Assembly: GCF_000379825.1 (NCBI RefSeq) | Contig: NZ_KB903814.1 | Location: 665,151 to 729,150 of the forward strand | Direction of reading: 5' to 3' | DNA: 64,000 nt | From: Longispora albida DSM 44784 | GTDB lineage: Bacteria; Actinomycetota; Actinomycetes; Mycobacteriales; Micromonosporaceae | Shown: positions 51,861-60,791 of the stretch, piece by piece | How positions within the stretch are numbered: position 1 is the stretch's first letter | How the letters are laid out: every line of letters begins with the position of its first letter | Program-made: the position numbers and the translations under genes | Notes under the pieces: model-generated | Seen by the model: only the letters and a program-made list of their open reading frames with translations | Told to the model about the DNA's origin: nothing | Databases searched by the model: none

Positions 51861-52981
51861 GGCGTCCGTCCTTTCTGGAGGGTCGCGAGGCTGGCGGAAC
51901 GTCGGGCCAGCTCGGCCGGTTCTGAGAAGAACCAGCCACGTGCGGACCTGTTCACCCGCAACCACTCGTACGCGACGAGGGCGAGCGTCCCGCCGACGAG
52001 CACGATCGAGGCCAGCCAGCCGCCAAGGAACGGCAGCCGGGCGGCCCGCATGACGGCCGGGTCCAGGACGTAGAGCCCGTTCACGGCGGCGTGCTCTCCG
52101 GCCGCGATCGCGAGCGCGACCGGGAGGGCCAGCCAGGCCAGCCGGTGCCGGCGCCGGTAGAGGACGCCGACGGCGATACCGAGGCCGGCCAGTCCGGTGT
52201 AGACGAGGTGACCGGCGGCCATCATGCTCACGCCCCAGACGTGGTGGACGCCGGCGCCCGGTACGAGCAGGGACAGCGGGAAGCCGTCCGCCGGGTCGAG
52301 CGCGCCCCGGCCGAACAGCGCGTCCTCGTACAGGGCGAAGCCGGCGCCGGTCCAGGCCGCGAGAAGCACGAGGTCTGCGGCTGACGGGCGGTGGTCGCGG
52401 CGGCGGGCGGCCAGGAGCGCCAGTACCAGTACCGGAAGGGCTTTGATGATCTCCTCGGTGAGTGGCACCCAGACGGCGATCGCCAGCGGGTTGTCCCGCC
52501 CGAGCAGCGCGATCACCGGCTCGCCTGCCAGCCGCGACAGGGCGGTCAGGCCGAGGAACCCGGTCAGCCCGGCCCCGGCGAAGGTCCGCCACGGCAACGT
52601 CCGCACTCCCCCGGTGACCAGGGTCAGCACCCCGATCGGCCACGCGTGCCCGAGCAGGTCGGCCAGGAACGTGCCGAACCCGGCCGCCTGCGTGATCGAC
52701 GGCAGCATCGCCAGCGCCGCGACCGCAGAGACGGCCAGCCCGGCCCAGGTGACGACGCCGAGGACCTTCGCACGCCTGGCCGGTGAGGACTGGCGGGCCG
52801 CCCAGGTCAGCAGGACGCGGAAGCCGATCCCCACCGGTACGAGAAGAAAAAGCGCGGCAGCACCCGGAGCGATGCCAGCGGCCGGCAAGGCCAGACCAGC
52901 GGCTGCCAGCAGCACGCAGGCCGCGGCAGCGAGGATCAGCCACCGGTCACGGCGCGCGCTCTGGCCATAGTCGGCGCTCAT
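51857..52981 (-). CDS. PrsW-family intramembrane metalloprotease
   Basis: A 374-residue polytopic membrane protein with eight or nine transmembrane helices. The metal/catalytic motifs of the PrsW (CAAX-like) group are visible: VPLTEEIIKALPVL (EExxK), GAGFALYEDALF, a HHVWGVSMMAAGH helix and AGEHAAVNGLY. PrsW-type proteases cleave membrane proteins such as anti-sigma factors (known for Bacillus). ATG at 52981 overlaps the lipoprotein gene stop (ATGA). Confidence 0.88.
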   Translation of the reverse strand: MSADYGQSARRDRWLILAAAACVLLAAAGLALPAAGIAPGAAALFLLVPVGIGFRVLLTWAARQSSPARRAKVLGVVTWAGLAVSAVAALAMLPSITQAAGFGTFLADLLGHAWPIGVLTLVTGGVRTLPWRTFAGAGLTGFLGLTALSRLAGEPVIALLGRDNPLAIAVWVPLTEEIIKALPVLVLALLAARRRDHRPSAADLVLLAAWTGAGFALYEDALFGRGALDPADGFPLSLLVPGAGVHHVWGVSMMAAGHLVYTGLAGLGIAVGVLYRRRHRLAWLALPVALAIAAGEHAAVNGLYVLDPAVMRAARLPFLGGWLASIVLVGGTLALVAYEWLRVNRSARGWFFSEPAELARRSASLATLQKGRTP

Positions 52982-53445
52982 TTGCAGTTCTGCCTTGTCC
53001 ACGTCTCGATGTGGCTGATCGCCGAGTGGACCTCCTTGGAGTCGGCGCGGGCAGCCGCACCTGACTTCCCGTCGATCAGGTCGATGTCGAGGGTCACGAC
53101 GACCGTCACGTCGTTGCGGATCTCGGCCGGCGAGACGGCCTGGAAGGCACGCAGCTTCTCCTTCGCGTCCTCCTTGTCCACCCCGGCGCCGAGCCCGTCC
53201 GCCTTCTTCGCGATCTTCATCAGCAGGTCCTCCTCGTTCGCGTAGAGCGCGCAGAAGTCCTGGCCGGCCGCGCGGCTGTGCGTGCCGGTCGGTGCGGGAC
53301 GGGCCGGGGCCGGGGTGTCGGCTGTCGTCGCGGGGGTCGCGGCGGCAGGCGGGGACTTCCTGGCCAGCGCGCCGCATGCGGTCGTGCCGGTCAGCGCGAG
53401 CAGCGCGGCGGCACCCAGGACGAGCTTCGTGGTGGCGGCAGGCAT
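52978..53445 (-). CDS. Lipoprotein of unknown function
   Basis: A 155-residue exported protein with a hydrophobic signal and a lipobox-like GTTAC ending at Cys 24, then a Pro/Ala/Thr linker (35-60) and a helical domain (DFCALYANEEDLLMKIAKKA...). Cysteines in DFCALY and at the C-terminal NCK may pair. First gene of a three-gene operon with the PrsW-like protease. GAGGGG precedes the ATG at 53445. Confidence 0.7.
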   Translation of the reverse strand: MPAATTKLVLGAAALLALTGTTACGALARKSPPAAATPATTADTPAPARPAPTGTHSRAAGQDFCALYANEEDLLMKIAKKADGLGAGVDKEDAKEKLRAFQAVSPAEIRNDVTVVVTLDIDLIDGKSGAAARADSKEVHSAISHIETWTRQNCK

Positions 53446-53520
53446 GACAACCCCTCAACATGTCGGGTCTAGACTTTCCGGGCGTACTTCCCGGTTCGCT
53501 CCCCCAGCGTCGCCGGGCAC

Positions 53521-53538
53521 GCTAAAGACCGGCTAAAG
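53521..53538 (+). promoter_or_regulatory. Heptamer direct repeat upstream of the SARP gene
   Basis: GCTAAAG occurs at 53521-53527 and 53532-53538, an 11-base period. SARP proteins bind heptamer direct repeats with this spacing (known), so this may be an autoregulatory site. Confidence 0.45.
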
Positions 53539-53550
53539 GTGGTTGGCGGG

Positions 53551-56274
53551 ATGCTGCTGTTCGGGGTGCTCGGGCCGCTGACGGTCACCCGGGGCGGTGA
53601 ACCGGTGCGGATCGGCGGGCCACGGCCTCGCGCGCTGCTGGCCACCCTCCTGGCCCACGCCGGGCGGCCGGTCACCGCCGGGCACCTGATCGGCGAGATC
53701 TGGGGTTCCGAGCCGCCCGCCACGGCCAGCACAGCACTCCAGGTGCACGTTTCCGCCTTGCGGAAGGTGCTGGGTGACTGCCTGAAAACCACCATTTCCG
53801 GGTACCAGCTGGAGGTCGCGCCCACCTCGGTCGACGCGGCCAGCTTCGCGGCGCAGGTCGCGGCGGCCCGGCAGGACGTGGCCACCCGCCCGGCCAGTGC
53901 CGCCACGGCCCTCGCCGCGGCCCTGGCACTGTGGCGCGGCGAGCCGTACTCCGAGGTGGACGGCGGGCCGGACGTCGAAGCCGAGCGGATCCGGCTGGCC
54001 GGGCTGCGGCTCAGCGCGACCGAGGACTGGGCAGAGGCCGAGCTGGCCCTCGGGCGGCACGCGGCTGTGGCCGCCGAGCTGCCAGGCCTGGCCGGCCAGT
54101 ACCCGGAACGCGAGCGCCTCACCCGCCTCGTCATGCTCGCGCTGCACCGCTCCGGCCGGCCGGCCGAGGCACTGGCGTTGGCTGGCGGCGATCACCGCCC
54201 CGGCATCGCCGAGCTCGCGGCGGCCATCGAGCGGCGCGATCCCACCCTCGACCCGCCCGCAGCCGTGCCCGCCCCGGCGAGCCGGTTCGTCGGGCGGCGC
54301 GCCGAGCTGGAGGCGATGGCCGGGCGGCTCGGCGTGGCCAGGCTGCTCACGGTCACCGGGCCGGGCGGGGTCGGCAAGACCCGGCTCGCTCTCGAACTCG
54401 CCCGGGACACCGCGACCAGCCACCCGGACGGCGTGACGGTGGCCGAGCTGGCCAGTACCCGGCCGGGTGAGGTCGCCAGCCGGGTCGCCTCCGCCCTCGC
54501 GGCGCGCCCCCGGCCGGGGCAGTCCGTGCTGGACTGTGTCGCAGCCGAGCTGTACGCGGCCCGGGCGCTGCTGATCCTCGACAACTGCGAGCACGTGATC
54601 GGCGAGGCAGCGGGACTGGCCGCCTGGCTGCTGGCGCGCTGCACGGGGCTCCGCGTCCTCGCCACCAGCCGCGAACCGCTCGGCGTGGACGGCGAGGTGG
54701 TGTGGCCGCTGGCCGGCCTCGCCGTACCGGGGCCTGGCGACCCGGCGGGGCTCGCGATCACCAGCGAGGCCGTGCGGCTGCTGGCGGACCGGGGCGCTGC
54801 GGCCCGGCGAGGGTTCACTGTGGACGGCGGGAACCTGCCGGCTGCGGTACACCTGTGCCAGCGCCTCGACGGGTTGCCGCTCGCGATCGAGCTGGCCGCC
54901 GCGCAGCTGCGGACCCGTTCCCTCACCCAGATCGCCACCGGCCTCGACGAGCGGCTCGACATGAGTGACGTGCGGTCGCGGACCACGCCCGGCAGGCACC
55001 GGACGATGCGGGCAGCGATCGGCTGGAGCTTCGGGCTGCTCACCCCGCAGGAGCGGACGGCGATGGCCAGGCTGGCCGTGTTCGCCGGTGGGTTCACGGC
55101 CGAGGCGGCCAGGGAGGTGGCCGGCCTGGAGCACCCCGTACTCGAACGCCTCACCGACCAGTCGATGCTCACCGTGAGCTTCCTGGCGGACGGCCCGAGG
55201 TTCGGGATGCTGGAACTGATCCGGGAGTACGCAGCCGAGCCGGCCGGGGCCGCGCATCAGGATGGGCGCCGGGAGCGGCATGCCCGGTGGTGTGCCGAGC
55301 TGGCCGAGGAGGCGGCGCGGTCCAGTTCGGACGGTGCCCGGCTCCGGCAGCTGCGGGCCGAGCTGCCGAACCTGCGGGCGGCGATGGCCTGGGCGCTCGG
55401 CCCGGGCGGCGATCTCGCTGTCGCGCTGCGGATCTCCGCCTCGCTGTGGTGGTTCTGGGGCGACCACGGGCTGGGCACGGAAGCGCTCGGCTGGCTCCAG
55501 CAGGCCACGGCGAGCCACGCGGCCGTGCCGGCTGAGCTGCGCGCCCGTGCCCTGCGGGCCGCCGCGAGCCTGAGCCGCCCGGCCGGTGACCTCGGCCGGT
55601 CCCGGGAGCTGGGTGAGAGATCCGCCGCCGCGTACCGCGACCTCGGCGAACCTCTCGCGCTGGCCGGGGCGCTCAACGGGGTCGCGTGGACGGCACTGGC
55701 GCAGCGGGACTATCCGGCGGCTCTCGCGTACGCGGAGGAGTGCCGGCAGATCACGGAAGCCGCCGGTGACGAGTTCCGCAGCGCCGCGACCCTGAACCCG
55801 CTGGGCCTCGCGCTGATCGGGCTGGGCCGCCCCGCCGAGGCCGCCACCCAGCTCGCCGGCGCGCGCCGCCGGCTCGCCGCCATCGCTGAACCAGGCGCGG
55901 AAGCCGCAGCGGCCAGCAACCTGGCGATGGTGACCCGGATCCTCGGCGACCGGCCCGCCGCCCGCGCCCTCTACCGCGAGAGCCTGAAACTCTTCACGGA
56001 ACTGGGTCTCGTACCCGGCCAGCTCGAAGTCCTCGAAGGACTCGCCGGCCTCGAAGCAGAGGACGGCGAGCCCGCCACGGCCCTGCGCGTCCTCGAAGTC
56101 ACCAGCCGCGCATGGCTCCGGCACGACCTGACCGCCGTCAGCCCGGTACGCCAGGACGACCGGGCCGCGACGCGGGCGGCGGCGCTGGCGGCCCTCGGCA
56201 GCCGTTCCGCTCAGGTGGTCGCGGAGGCCCGGCAGCTCGATCTGTCCACTGTGGTCACCGGCTACTTGCCGTGA
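53551..56274 (+). CDS. AfsR/SARP-type regulator with NB-ARC and TPR regions
   Basis: A 907-residue regulator. An OmpR-like DNA-binding domain (residues 1-90, LRKVLGD...ISGYQLEV) and a bacterial transcriptional activation domain (to about 230) are followed by an NB-ARC ATPase: Walker A is TGPGGVGKTRLALELA near 271, and LLILDNCEHV is Walker B. A winged helix and TPR-like helices (650-850) complete it. Such proteins control secondary metabolism or local clusters (family knowledge). ATG at 53551 with AGGTGG upstream; GTG 53539 is an alternative. Confidence 0.92.
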   Translation: MLLFGVLGPLTVTRGGEPVRIGGPRPRALLATLLAHAGRPVTAGHLIGEIWGSEPPATASTALQVHVSALRKVLGDCLKTTISGYQLEVAPTSVDAASFAAQVAAARQDVATRPASAATALAAALALWRGEPYSEVDGGPDVEAERIRLAGLRLSATEDWAEAELALGRHAAVAAELPGLAGQYPERERLTRLVMLALHRSGRPAEALALAGGDHRPGIAELAAAIERRDPTLDPPAAVPAPASRFVGRRAELEAMAGRLGVARLLTVTGPGGVGKTRLALELARDTATSHPDGVTVAELASTRPGEVASRVASALAARPRPGQSVLDCVAAELYAARALLILDNCEHVIGEAAGLAAWLLARCTGLRVLATSREPLGVDGEVVWPLAGLAVPGPGDPAGLAITSEAVRLLADRGAAARRGFTVDGGNLPAAVHLCQRLDGLPLAIELAAAQLRTRSLTQIATGLDERLDMSDVRSRTTPGRHRTMRAAIGWSFGLLTPQERTAMARLAVFAGGFTAEAAREVAGLEHPVLERLTDQSMLTVSFLADGPRFGMLELIREYAAEPAGAAHQDGRRERHARWCAELAEEAARSSSDGARLRQLRAELPNLRAAMAWALGPGGDLAVALRISASLWWFWGDHGLGTEALGWLQQATASHAAVPAELRARALRAAASLSRPAGDLGRSRELGERSAAAYRDLGEPLALAGALNGVAWTALAQRDYPAALAYAEECRQITEAAGDEFRSAATLNPLGLALIGLGRPAEAATQLAGARRRLAAIAEPGAEAAAASNLAMVTRILGDRPAARALYRESLKLFTELGLVPGQLEVLEGLAGLEAEDGEPATALRVLEVTSRAWLRHDLTAVSPVRQDDRAATRAAALAALGSRSAQVVAEARQLDLSTVVTGYLP

Positions 56275-56362
56275 TCCAGTCCTGACTGTCCGAACTGTAC
56301 TGACGCTGTACCGCCCCCTGCGAAGCTTCCGCCGTACCCGCTGAACAACAGAAGGGCACGGC

Positions 56363-56761
56363 ATGAAGCTCAAGAAGATCCTGGCCGCCTCGGCGGCACT
56401 GGGCGCGCTGAGCGTGGCCAGCCTGGCCTCCCCCGCGCACGCCGCCCCGCCCCCGTCACACAACGGGACCCTGGCCGCGGCCGGGTGCTACTACTTCTCG
56501 ATCGCGGACGTCGGCGTGACCGTGAAGGGCTACAAGTGCAAGGACTCCAGCAACACTGTGACCCAGGTCTGGGGCGAGGTCCAGGACACCAAGGCCGACA
56601 ACAAGTGCGCGTACTTCCAGGTCGGCTGGTACAACCTCGACTGGGACCTGTACTACTACGACACCACCCCCCGCGCGTGCCCGAGTGGAACGAAGAAGAC
56701 CTTCGACTGGACCAACAGGTGGGGCGCCGAGAACTACGGCGAGCGGGCGTACGTGATCTGA
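56363..56761 (+). CDS. Small secreted cysteine-containing protein
   Basis: A 132-residue exported protein. The signal peptide (1-27, ending PAHA) leaves a mature part of about 105 residues rich in Tyr, Trp, Lys and Asp, with four cysteines (AGCYYF, YKCKD, NKCAYF, RACPSG) that could make two disulfides. Composition is less Ala/Arg-biased than neighbours. Family unknown; a small extracellular beta protein is likely. AAGGG precedes the ATG. Confidence 0.72.
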   Translation: MKLKKILAASAALGALSVASLASPAHAAPPPSHNGTLAAAGCYYFSIADVGVTVKGYKCKDSSNTVTQVWGEVQDTKADNKCAYFQVGWYNLDWDLYYYDTTPRACPSGTKKTFDWTNRWGAENYGERAYVI

Positions 56762-56795
56762 CCCGCGAGGAACACCCAGAGCAGTCGTGGCCCGG

Positions 56796-57473
56796 CTACC
56801 TCACCCGCCGTGCCGGGCCACGGCGTTCCCCCAGCAGCCGTTCGAGCCCGTCGAGGATCAGGTCGAGCCCGAACGTGAAGTCCGGCGCGCCGTCGTACGA
56901 GCCGGACATGACCGCCCCGGCCATCTCCCCCAGGTGCGGGTACTCCCCGGCCTCCAGCAGCGGCAGGTGGGTCTCCGCCACCCCCGCGTACTCCTGCGGC
57001 TCGAACGGGAACGTAAGCCGTTGCAGGGTGAAGCCGTAGATGTGGCTGTCCATCGCGTTCCACGCCCGGTCGGCCAGCTCGACGCCGAAGCCGGCCTCGC
57101 GGAGCGTGCCGATCGTGGAGTCCACATAGCGCAGCATCGCCGGGCCCACGTTGACCCGCGACATCAGCAGCCTGGCCGCCCACGGGTGGCGCATCAGGAC
57201 CTCGTGGGCCGAGACGGCCCGGTGCCGCATGGCGGCCTTCCACTCCTCGCCGGGCGACGGCAGGGCGATCTCCCCGACCACCAGGTCCGCGATGCCGGCG
57301 AGCACCGCGTCCTTGCCCGCCACGTGCTTGTACAGCGACATCGCCTCGACGCCCAGCTCCTGGCCGAGCCGCCGCATGGTCAGCGCCTCGGTACCGGAGG
57401 CGTCGGCGATCGCCAGGGCCGCGCCGAGCACCCGGGCGGCGCTCAGCGGCTGCCGCTGCTCGTTTCGTGCCAT
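56796..57473 (-). CDS. TetR-family repressor
   Basis: A 225-residue TetR regulator with the TetR_C_1 type ligand domain. The helix-turn-helix is TMRRLGQELGVEAMSLYKHV (about residues 32-51), followed by GKDAVLAGIADLVVGEI. ATG at 57473 is preceded by GGGAG. It is divergent from the DUF6326-type membrane gene, with two palindromic operators between them. The inducer is unknown. Confidence 0.9.
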   Translation of the reverse strand: MARNEQRQPLSAARVLGAALAIADASGTEALTMRRLGQELGVEAMSLYKHVAGKDAVLAGIADLVVGEIALPSPGEEWKAAMRHRAVSAHEVLMRHPWAARLLMSRVNVGPAMLRYVDSTIGTLREAGFGVELADRAWNAMDSHIYGFTLQRLTFPFEPQEYAGVAETHLPLLEAGEYPHLGEMAGAVMSGSYDGAPDFTFGLDLILDGLERLLGERRGPARRVR

Positions 57474-57533
57474 CGCTCCCAGTCCCCCTCACCGTGCGAG
57501 CCCTGACCGTACCCGAGACGCCGGGCGGTGACC

Positions 57534-57591
57534 TTGACAGATCGAACGCGAGGCGTAGGCTTACATCGTAAGCCAGCTTACTAAGTAAGCC
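57534..57591 (+). promoter_or_regulatory. Promoter with two tandem TetR operators
   Basis: GGCTTAC-ATC-GTAAGCC (57558-57574) is a perfect palindrome, followed directly by GCTTAC-TAA-GTAAGC (57576-57590). A -35 TTGACA (57534-57539) and -10 TAGGCT (57556-57561), 16 bases apart, place the first operator over the -10 and start site. Confidence 0.8.
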
Positions 57592-57629
57592 AGGAGTTCC
57601 GAGCCTTGCGCCCCACGCTGGAGTGAGCA

Positions 57630-58064
57630 ATGAACAGCACGAGAGCCATCCTCTCCACCCTCTGGATATTCGCTTCCCTCAATTACCTGTACTGCGATGT
57701 CGTCACACTGATGGACTCGCGGATGCTCGGCCAGTTCCTCACCGGGCACGTCGGGGGCATGGACATCTCGGCCGGGTTCCTGCTCGCCGCCTCGGCGCTG
57801 GTGGAGATCCCGATCGCGATGGCCGTGGCCGCCCGGCTGGTCACCCGGCACGGGCTCAACCGGTGGGCCAACGTCACGGCTGCGGCCGTCATGACGATCG
57901 TCCAGTCCCTCACGCTGTTCACCGGCACCCCCACCGGGTACTACGTGTTCTTCAGCGTCATCGAGATCTCCTGCACCCTCGTGATCGGCTGGCTCGCGCT
58001 GCGCTGGCGGGCGGACGACGCGGCTCCCCGGACCCCGGCAGCCACTGTGGCCCTGGCCAGCTGA
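57630..58064 (+). CDS. DUF6326-type membrane protein
   Basis: A 144-residue protein with four transmembrane helices and the opening WIFASLNYLYCDVVTLMD typical of a small actinobacterial family annotated as DUF6326. Function unknown; it is the probable target of the divergent TetR repressor, so it may relate to efflux or membrane stress. Confidence 0.78.
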   Translation: MNSTRAILSTLWIFASLNYLYCDVVTLMDSRMLGQFLTGHVGGMDISAGFLLAASALVEIPIAMAVAARLVTRHGLNRWANVTAAAVMTIVQSLTLFTGTPTGYYVFFSVIEISCTLVIGWLALRWRADDAAPRTPAATVALAS

Positions 58065-58108
58065 CCGCGCCGGGCGTCGTCCGATTCGGACGATGCCCGG
58101 CCACGACA

Positions 58109-58155
58109 CCCCTACACACAGTGTCTTTGCGTCCGACCACCCCCACATGTAGTGT
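58109..58155 (+). promoter_or_regulatory. nrdAB promoter with tandem NrdR-like boxes
   Basis: Two similar elements, CCCCTACACACAGTGT (58109-58124) and CCCCCACATGTAGTGT (58140-58155), have their GTGT ends exactly 31 bases apart, the spacing known for paired NrdR boxes. A promoter TTGCGT (58127-58132), 17 bases, TAGTGT (58150-58155) lies between and over them. Left halves of the boxes deviate from ACAC. Confidence 0.55.
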
Positions 58156-58162
58156 TGCCGCG

Positions 58163-58328
58163 TTGCTGGTGCACGAGAGTGCGGCAAGAGGGAACCCCGG
58201 TGTGACTCCGGGACTGCCCCGCAGCGGTGAACGGGAACGACAGCCGTCAACAAGCACTGGGTGAACAGCCTGGGAAGCGACGGCCAGTAGGAGTGCGCCA
58301 GGCGCCCGTGAGTCCGAAGACCTGCCAG
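58163..58328 (+). ncRNA. Cobalamin (AdoCbl) riboswitch
   Basis: The conserved elements of a B12 riboswitch appear in order: GGTGCACGAG near 58168, GGGAACCCCGGTGTGACTCC near 58190, CCCCGCAGCGGTGAA, GCCTGGGAAGCGACGGCCAG, and the B12 box AGTCCGAAGACCTGCC at 58311-58326. GC-rich hairpins between 58330 and 58425 (for example around GCGCGC repeats) would be the expression platform. It lies in the nrdAB leader. Confidence 0.92.
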
Positions 58329-58485
58329 CGATAGCGCGCGCCGCCGGTGCGCGCTGGTCGGCGGGCCTCGCGGGTGGGCCTCGGCTGAGACGGGCGCGCA
58401 GCCTGCCCTTGCGCGCGTGCCCGCCGATGCCTCCTGCCCAGGACACAGCCCGCACGAGACCGTGTGGATCCGGGTGGGGAGAGCG

Positions 58486-60759
58486 ATGAGCGTAGTACTG
58501 GACGACGAGCTGGAGGACCAGCTCAGGCAGGCCGCGGCCGAGCTGGCCGCCGAAGGGCTCACCAGCGTGGACCCGGCGCGGGTCCTGCCCAGCACCTGGC
58601 CCGGCGCGACCCCGGCCGAGCTGCGGCTGCGGGCGATCGAGACGGCTGCCGCACTGGTCGCCGAGGAGCCCGCGTACTCGAAGCTGGCCGCCCGCCTGCT
58701 CGCCGCGCACATCGCGGAGGAGGCCGGCTTCGCCACGTTCACCGAGTCGGTGGAGGCCGCGTACTCGGCCGGGCTGCTGTCCGGTGAGCTGGCCAGGTTC
58801 GCCAAGGACCACGGCGACGAGCTGAACGCCATCGTGGACGGCGCGGCCGACAACCGGTTCGAGTACTTCGGGCTGCGGACCGTCTACGACCGCTACCTCC
58901 TCCGGCATCCCGAGACCCGCAAGGTGCTGGAGACTCCCCAGTTCTTCCTGCTCAGGGTCGCCGCCGGCCTGTCGCAGACCCCGGCTGAGGCCGGCGAGCT
59001 GTACGGGCTGATGAGCCGCCTGGCCTACCTGCCGAGCTCGCCGACCCTGTTCAACTCCGGTACCCGCCGCCCCCAGCTGTCCAGCTGCTTCCTGCTGGAC
59101 TCGCCGCGCGACGAGCTGGAGTCGATCTACGACCGGTACAGCCAGGTGGCCCGGCTGTCGAAGTACGCGGGCGGGATCGGCATCTCGTGGTCGCGGGTCC
59201 GGTCGCGCGGTTCGCTGATCCGGGGCACCAACGGGCACTCCAACGGCATCGTGCCGTGGCTGCGCACGTTCGACGCGAGCGTGGCCGCCGTCAACCAGGG
59301 CGGTCGGCGCAAGGGCGCGGCCTGCGTGTACCTGGAGACGTGGCACGCGGACATCGAGGAGTTCCTGGAGCTGCGCGACTCGACCGGCGACGAGAACCGG
59401 CGGACCCACAACCTGCACCTGGCCAACTGGGTACCGGACGAGTTCATGCGCCGGGTCGAGGCGGACGGGGGCTGGTCGCTGTTCGACCCGAAGGCCGTCC
59501 CGCAGCTGACCGACCTGTGGGGCGAGGCCTTCGACGCGGCGTACCTGGCCGCAGAGGCCGCCGGGCTCGCGGAGAAGCAGGTACCGGCGCGCGATCTCTA
59601 CGGCCGGATGATGCGCACGCTGGCGCAGACCGGTAACGGCTGGATGACCTTCAAGGACCAGGCCAACCGGACCTGCAACCAGACCGCCCGGCCCGAGAAC
59701 GTCGTACACCTGTCGAATCTCTGCACCGAGATCCTGGAGGTGACCAGCGACGGCGAGACGGCGGTCTGCAATCTCGGCTCGATCAATCTGGCCCAGCACT
59801 GCACCGCCGACGGCGTCGACTGGGACGCGCTGCGCGCCACGACCCGCACAGCTGTCCGCTTCCTCGACCGGACGATCGACCTGACCTACTACCCGACCGC
59901 CGAGGCCGCCGCGACGAACCAGCGGTGGCGGCCGATCGGGCTGGGCATGATGGGCCTGGCCGACGTGTTCTTCACGCTCCGCCTGCCCTTCGACTCGCCA
60001 GAGGCCCTGGCACTGTCGACCCGGATCTCCGAGGAGATCTCGCTGGCGGCGTACGAGACCTCGGCGGCCCTGGCCGCCCAGCACGGCCCGCATCCGGCCT
60101 ATCAGGACACGCGTGCCGCCGCCGGCATGCTGCACCCGGACCACTTCCCCGCCGTCACCCTCGGCGAGCGCTGGGCAGCTGTCCGGGAGCAGGTCGCCCG
60201 GCACGGCCTGCGCAACTCGCTCATGGTCGCCATCGCGCCGACCGCGACGATCGCGTCCATCGCCGGCTGCGGCGAGTGCATCGAGCCGCAGGTGTCCAAC
60301 GTGTTCAAGCGCGAGACGCTGTCCGGAGAGTTCCTCCAGGTCAACCGCTATCTGGTCCGGGACCTGGCCAAGCTCGGCCTGTGGACGCCAGCGATCAGGG
60401 ACGCGATCCTCCGGGCCGAGGGCTCCGTCCAGGACCTCGACATCCCCGAACCCATCAAGATTTTGTACCGCACGGCGTGGGAGCTCCCCCAGAAGGCCCT
60501 GATCGACCTCGCGGCCGCCCGCACCCCGTTCATCGACCAGAGCCAGTCGCTCAACCTGTTCATGGCGACCCCGACGATCGGCAAGCTCTCCTCGATGTAC
60601 GCCTACGCGTGGCGCTCGGGCCTGAAGACCACCTACTACCTGCGCTCCCGCCCGGCCACCCGGATCGCCCAGACCACCGTGTCCTCCGCCCCGGTCGCAG
60701 ACGCCGAAGTCATCGCCTGCTCCCTGGAAAACCCCGAGATCTGCGAGGCGTGCCAGTGA
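58486..60759 (+). CDS. nrdA: Class I ribonucleotide reductase large subunit
   Basis: A 757-residue catalytic subunit that reduces ribonucleotides to deoxyribonucleotides. Motifs: SSCFLLDSPRDELESIYD with the active-site Cys, GGIGISWSRVR, NLCTEI with the thiyl-radical Cys region, AIAPTATIASIAGCGECIEP near the end of the barrel, and the C-terminal redox pair CEACQ. It needs NrdB for the radical. ATG at 58486 follows GGGGAGAG. Expression should fall when AdoCbl is plentiful, through the riboswitch. Confidence 0.95.
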   Translation: MSVVLDDELEDQLRQAAAELAAEGLTSVDPARVLPSTWPGATPAELRLRAIETAAALVAEEPAYSKLAARLLAAHIAEEAGFATFTESVEAAYSAGLLSGELARFAKDHGDELNAIVDGAADNRFEYFGLRTVYDRYLLRHPETRKVLETPQFFLLRVAAGLSQTPAEAGELYGLMSRLAYLPSSPTLFNSGTRRPQLSSCFLLDSPRDELESIYDRYSQVARLSKYAGGIGISWSRVRSRGSLIRGTNGHSNGIVPWLRTFDASVAAVNQGGRRKGAACVYLETWHADIEEFLELRDSTGDENRRTHNLHLANWVPDEFMRRVEADGGWSLFDPKAVPQLTDLWGEAFDAAYLAAEAAGLAEKQVPARDLYGRMMRTLAQTGNGWMTFKDQANRTCNQTARPENVVHLSNLCTEILEVTSDGETAVCNLGSINLAQHCTADGVDWDALRATTRTAVRFLDRTIDLTYYPTAEAAATNQRWRPIGLGMMGLADVFFTLRLPFDSPEALALSTRISEEISLAAYETSAALAAQHGPHPAYQDTRAAAGMLHPDHFPAVTLGERWAAVREQVARHGLRNSLMVAIAPTATIASIAGCGECIEPQVSNVFKRETLSGEFLQVNRYLVRDLAKLGLWTPAIRDAILRAEGSVQDLDIPEPIKILYRTAWELPQKALIDLAAARTPFIDQSQSLNLFMATPTIGKLSSMYAYAWRSGLKTTYYLRSRPATRIAQTTVSSAPVADAEVIACSLENPEICEACQ

Positions 60760-60791
60760 GCGAGCCTCGCGAGCGAACTAAGGAACACAGC

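Noticed and set aside
53533-56463. A 976-codon open frame on the minus strand opposite the SARP gene
   Set aside because: It is the antisense shadow of a well-supported gene; its translation is Gly/Arg/Gln/Pro-rich without motifs, as expected in very high-GC DNA.
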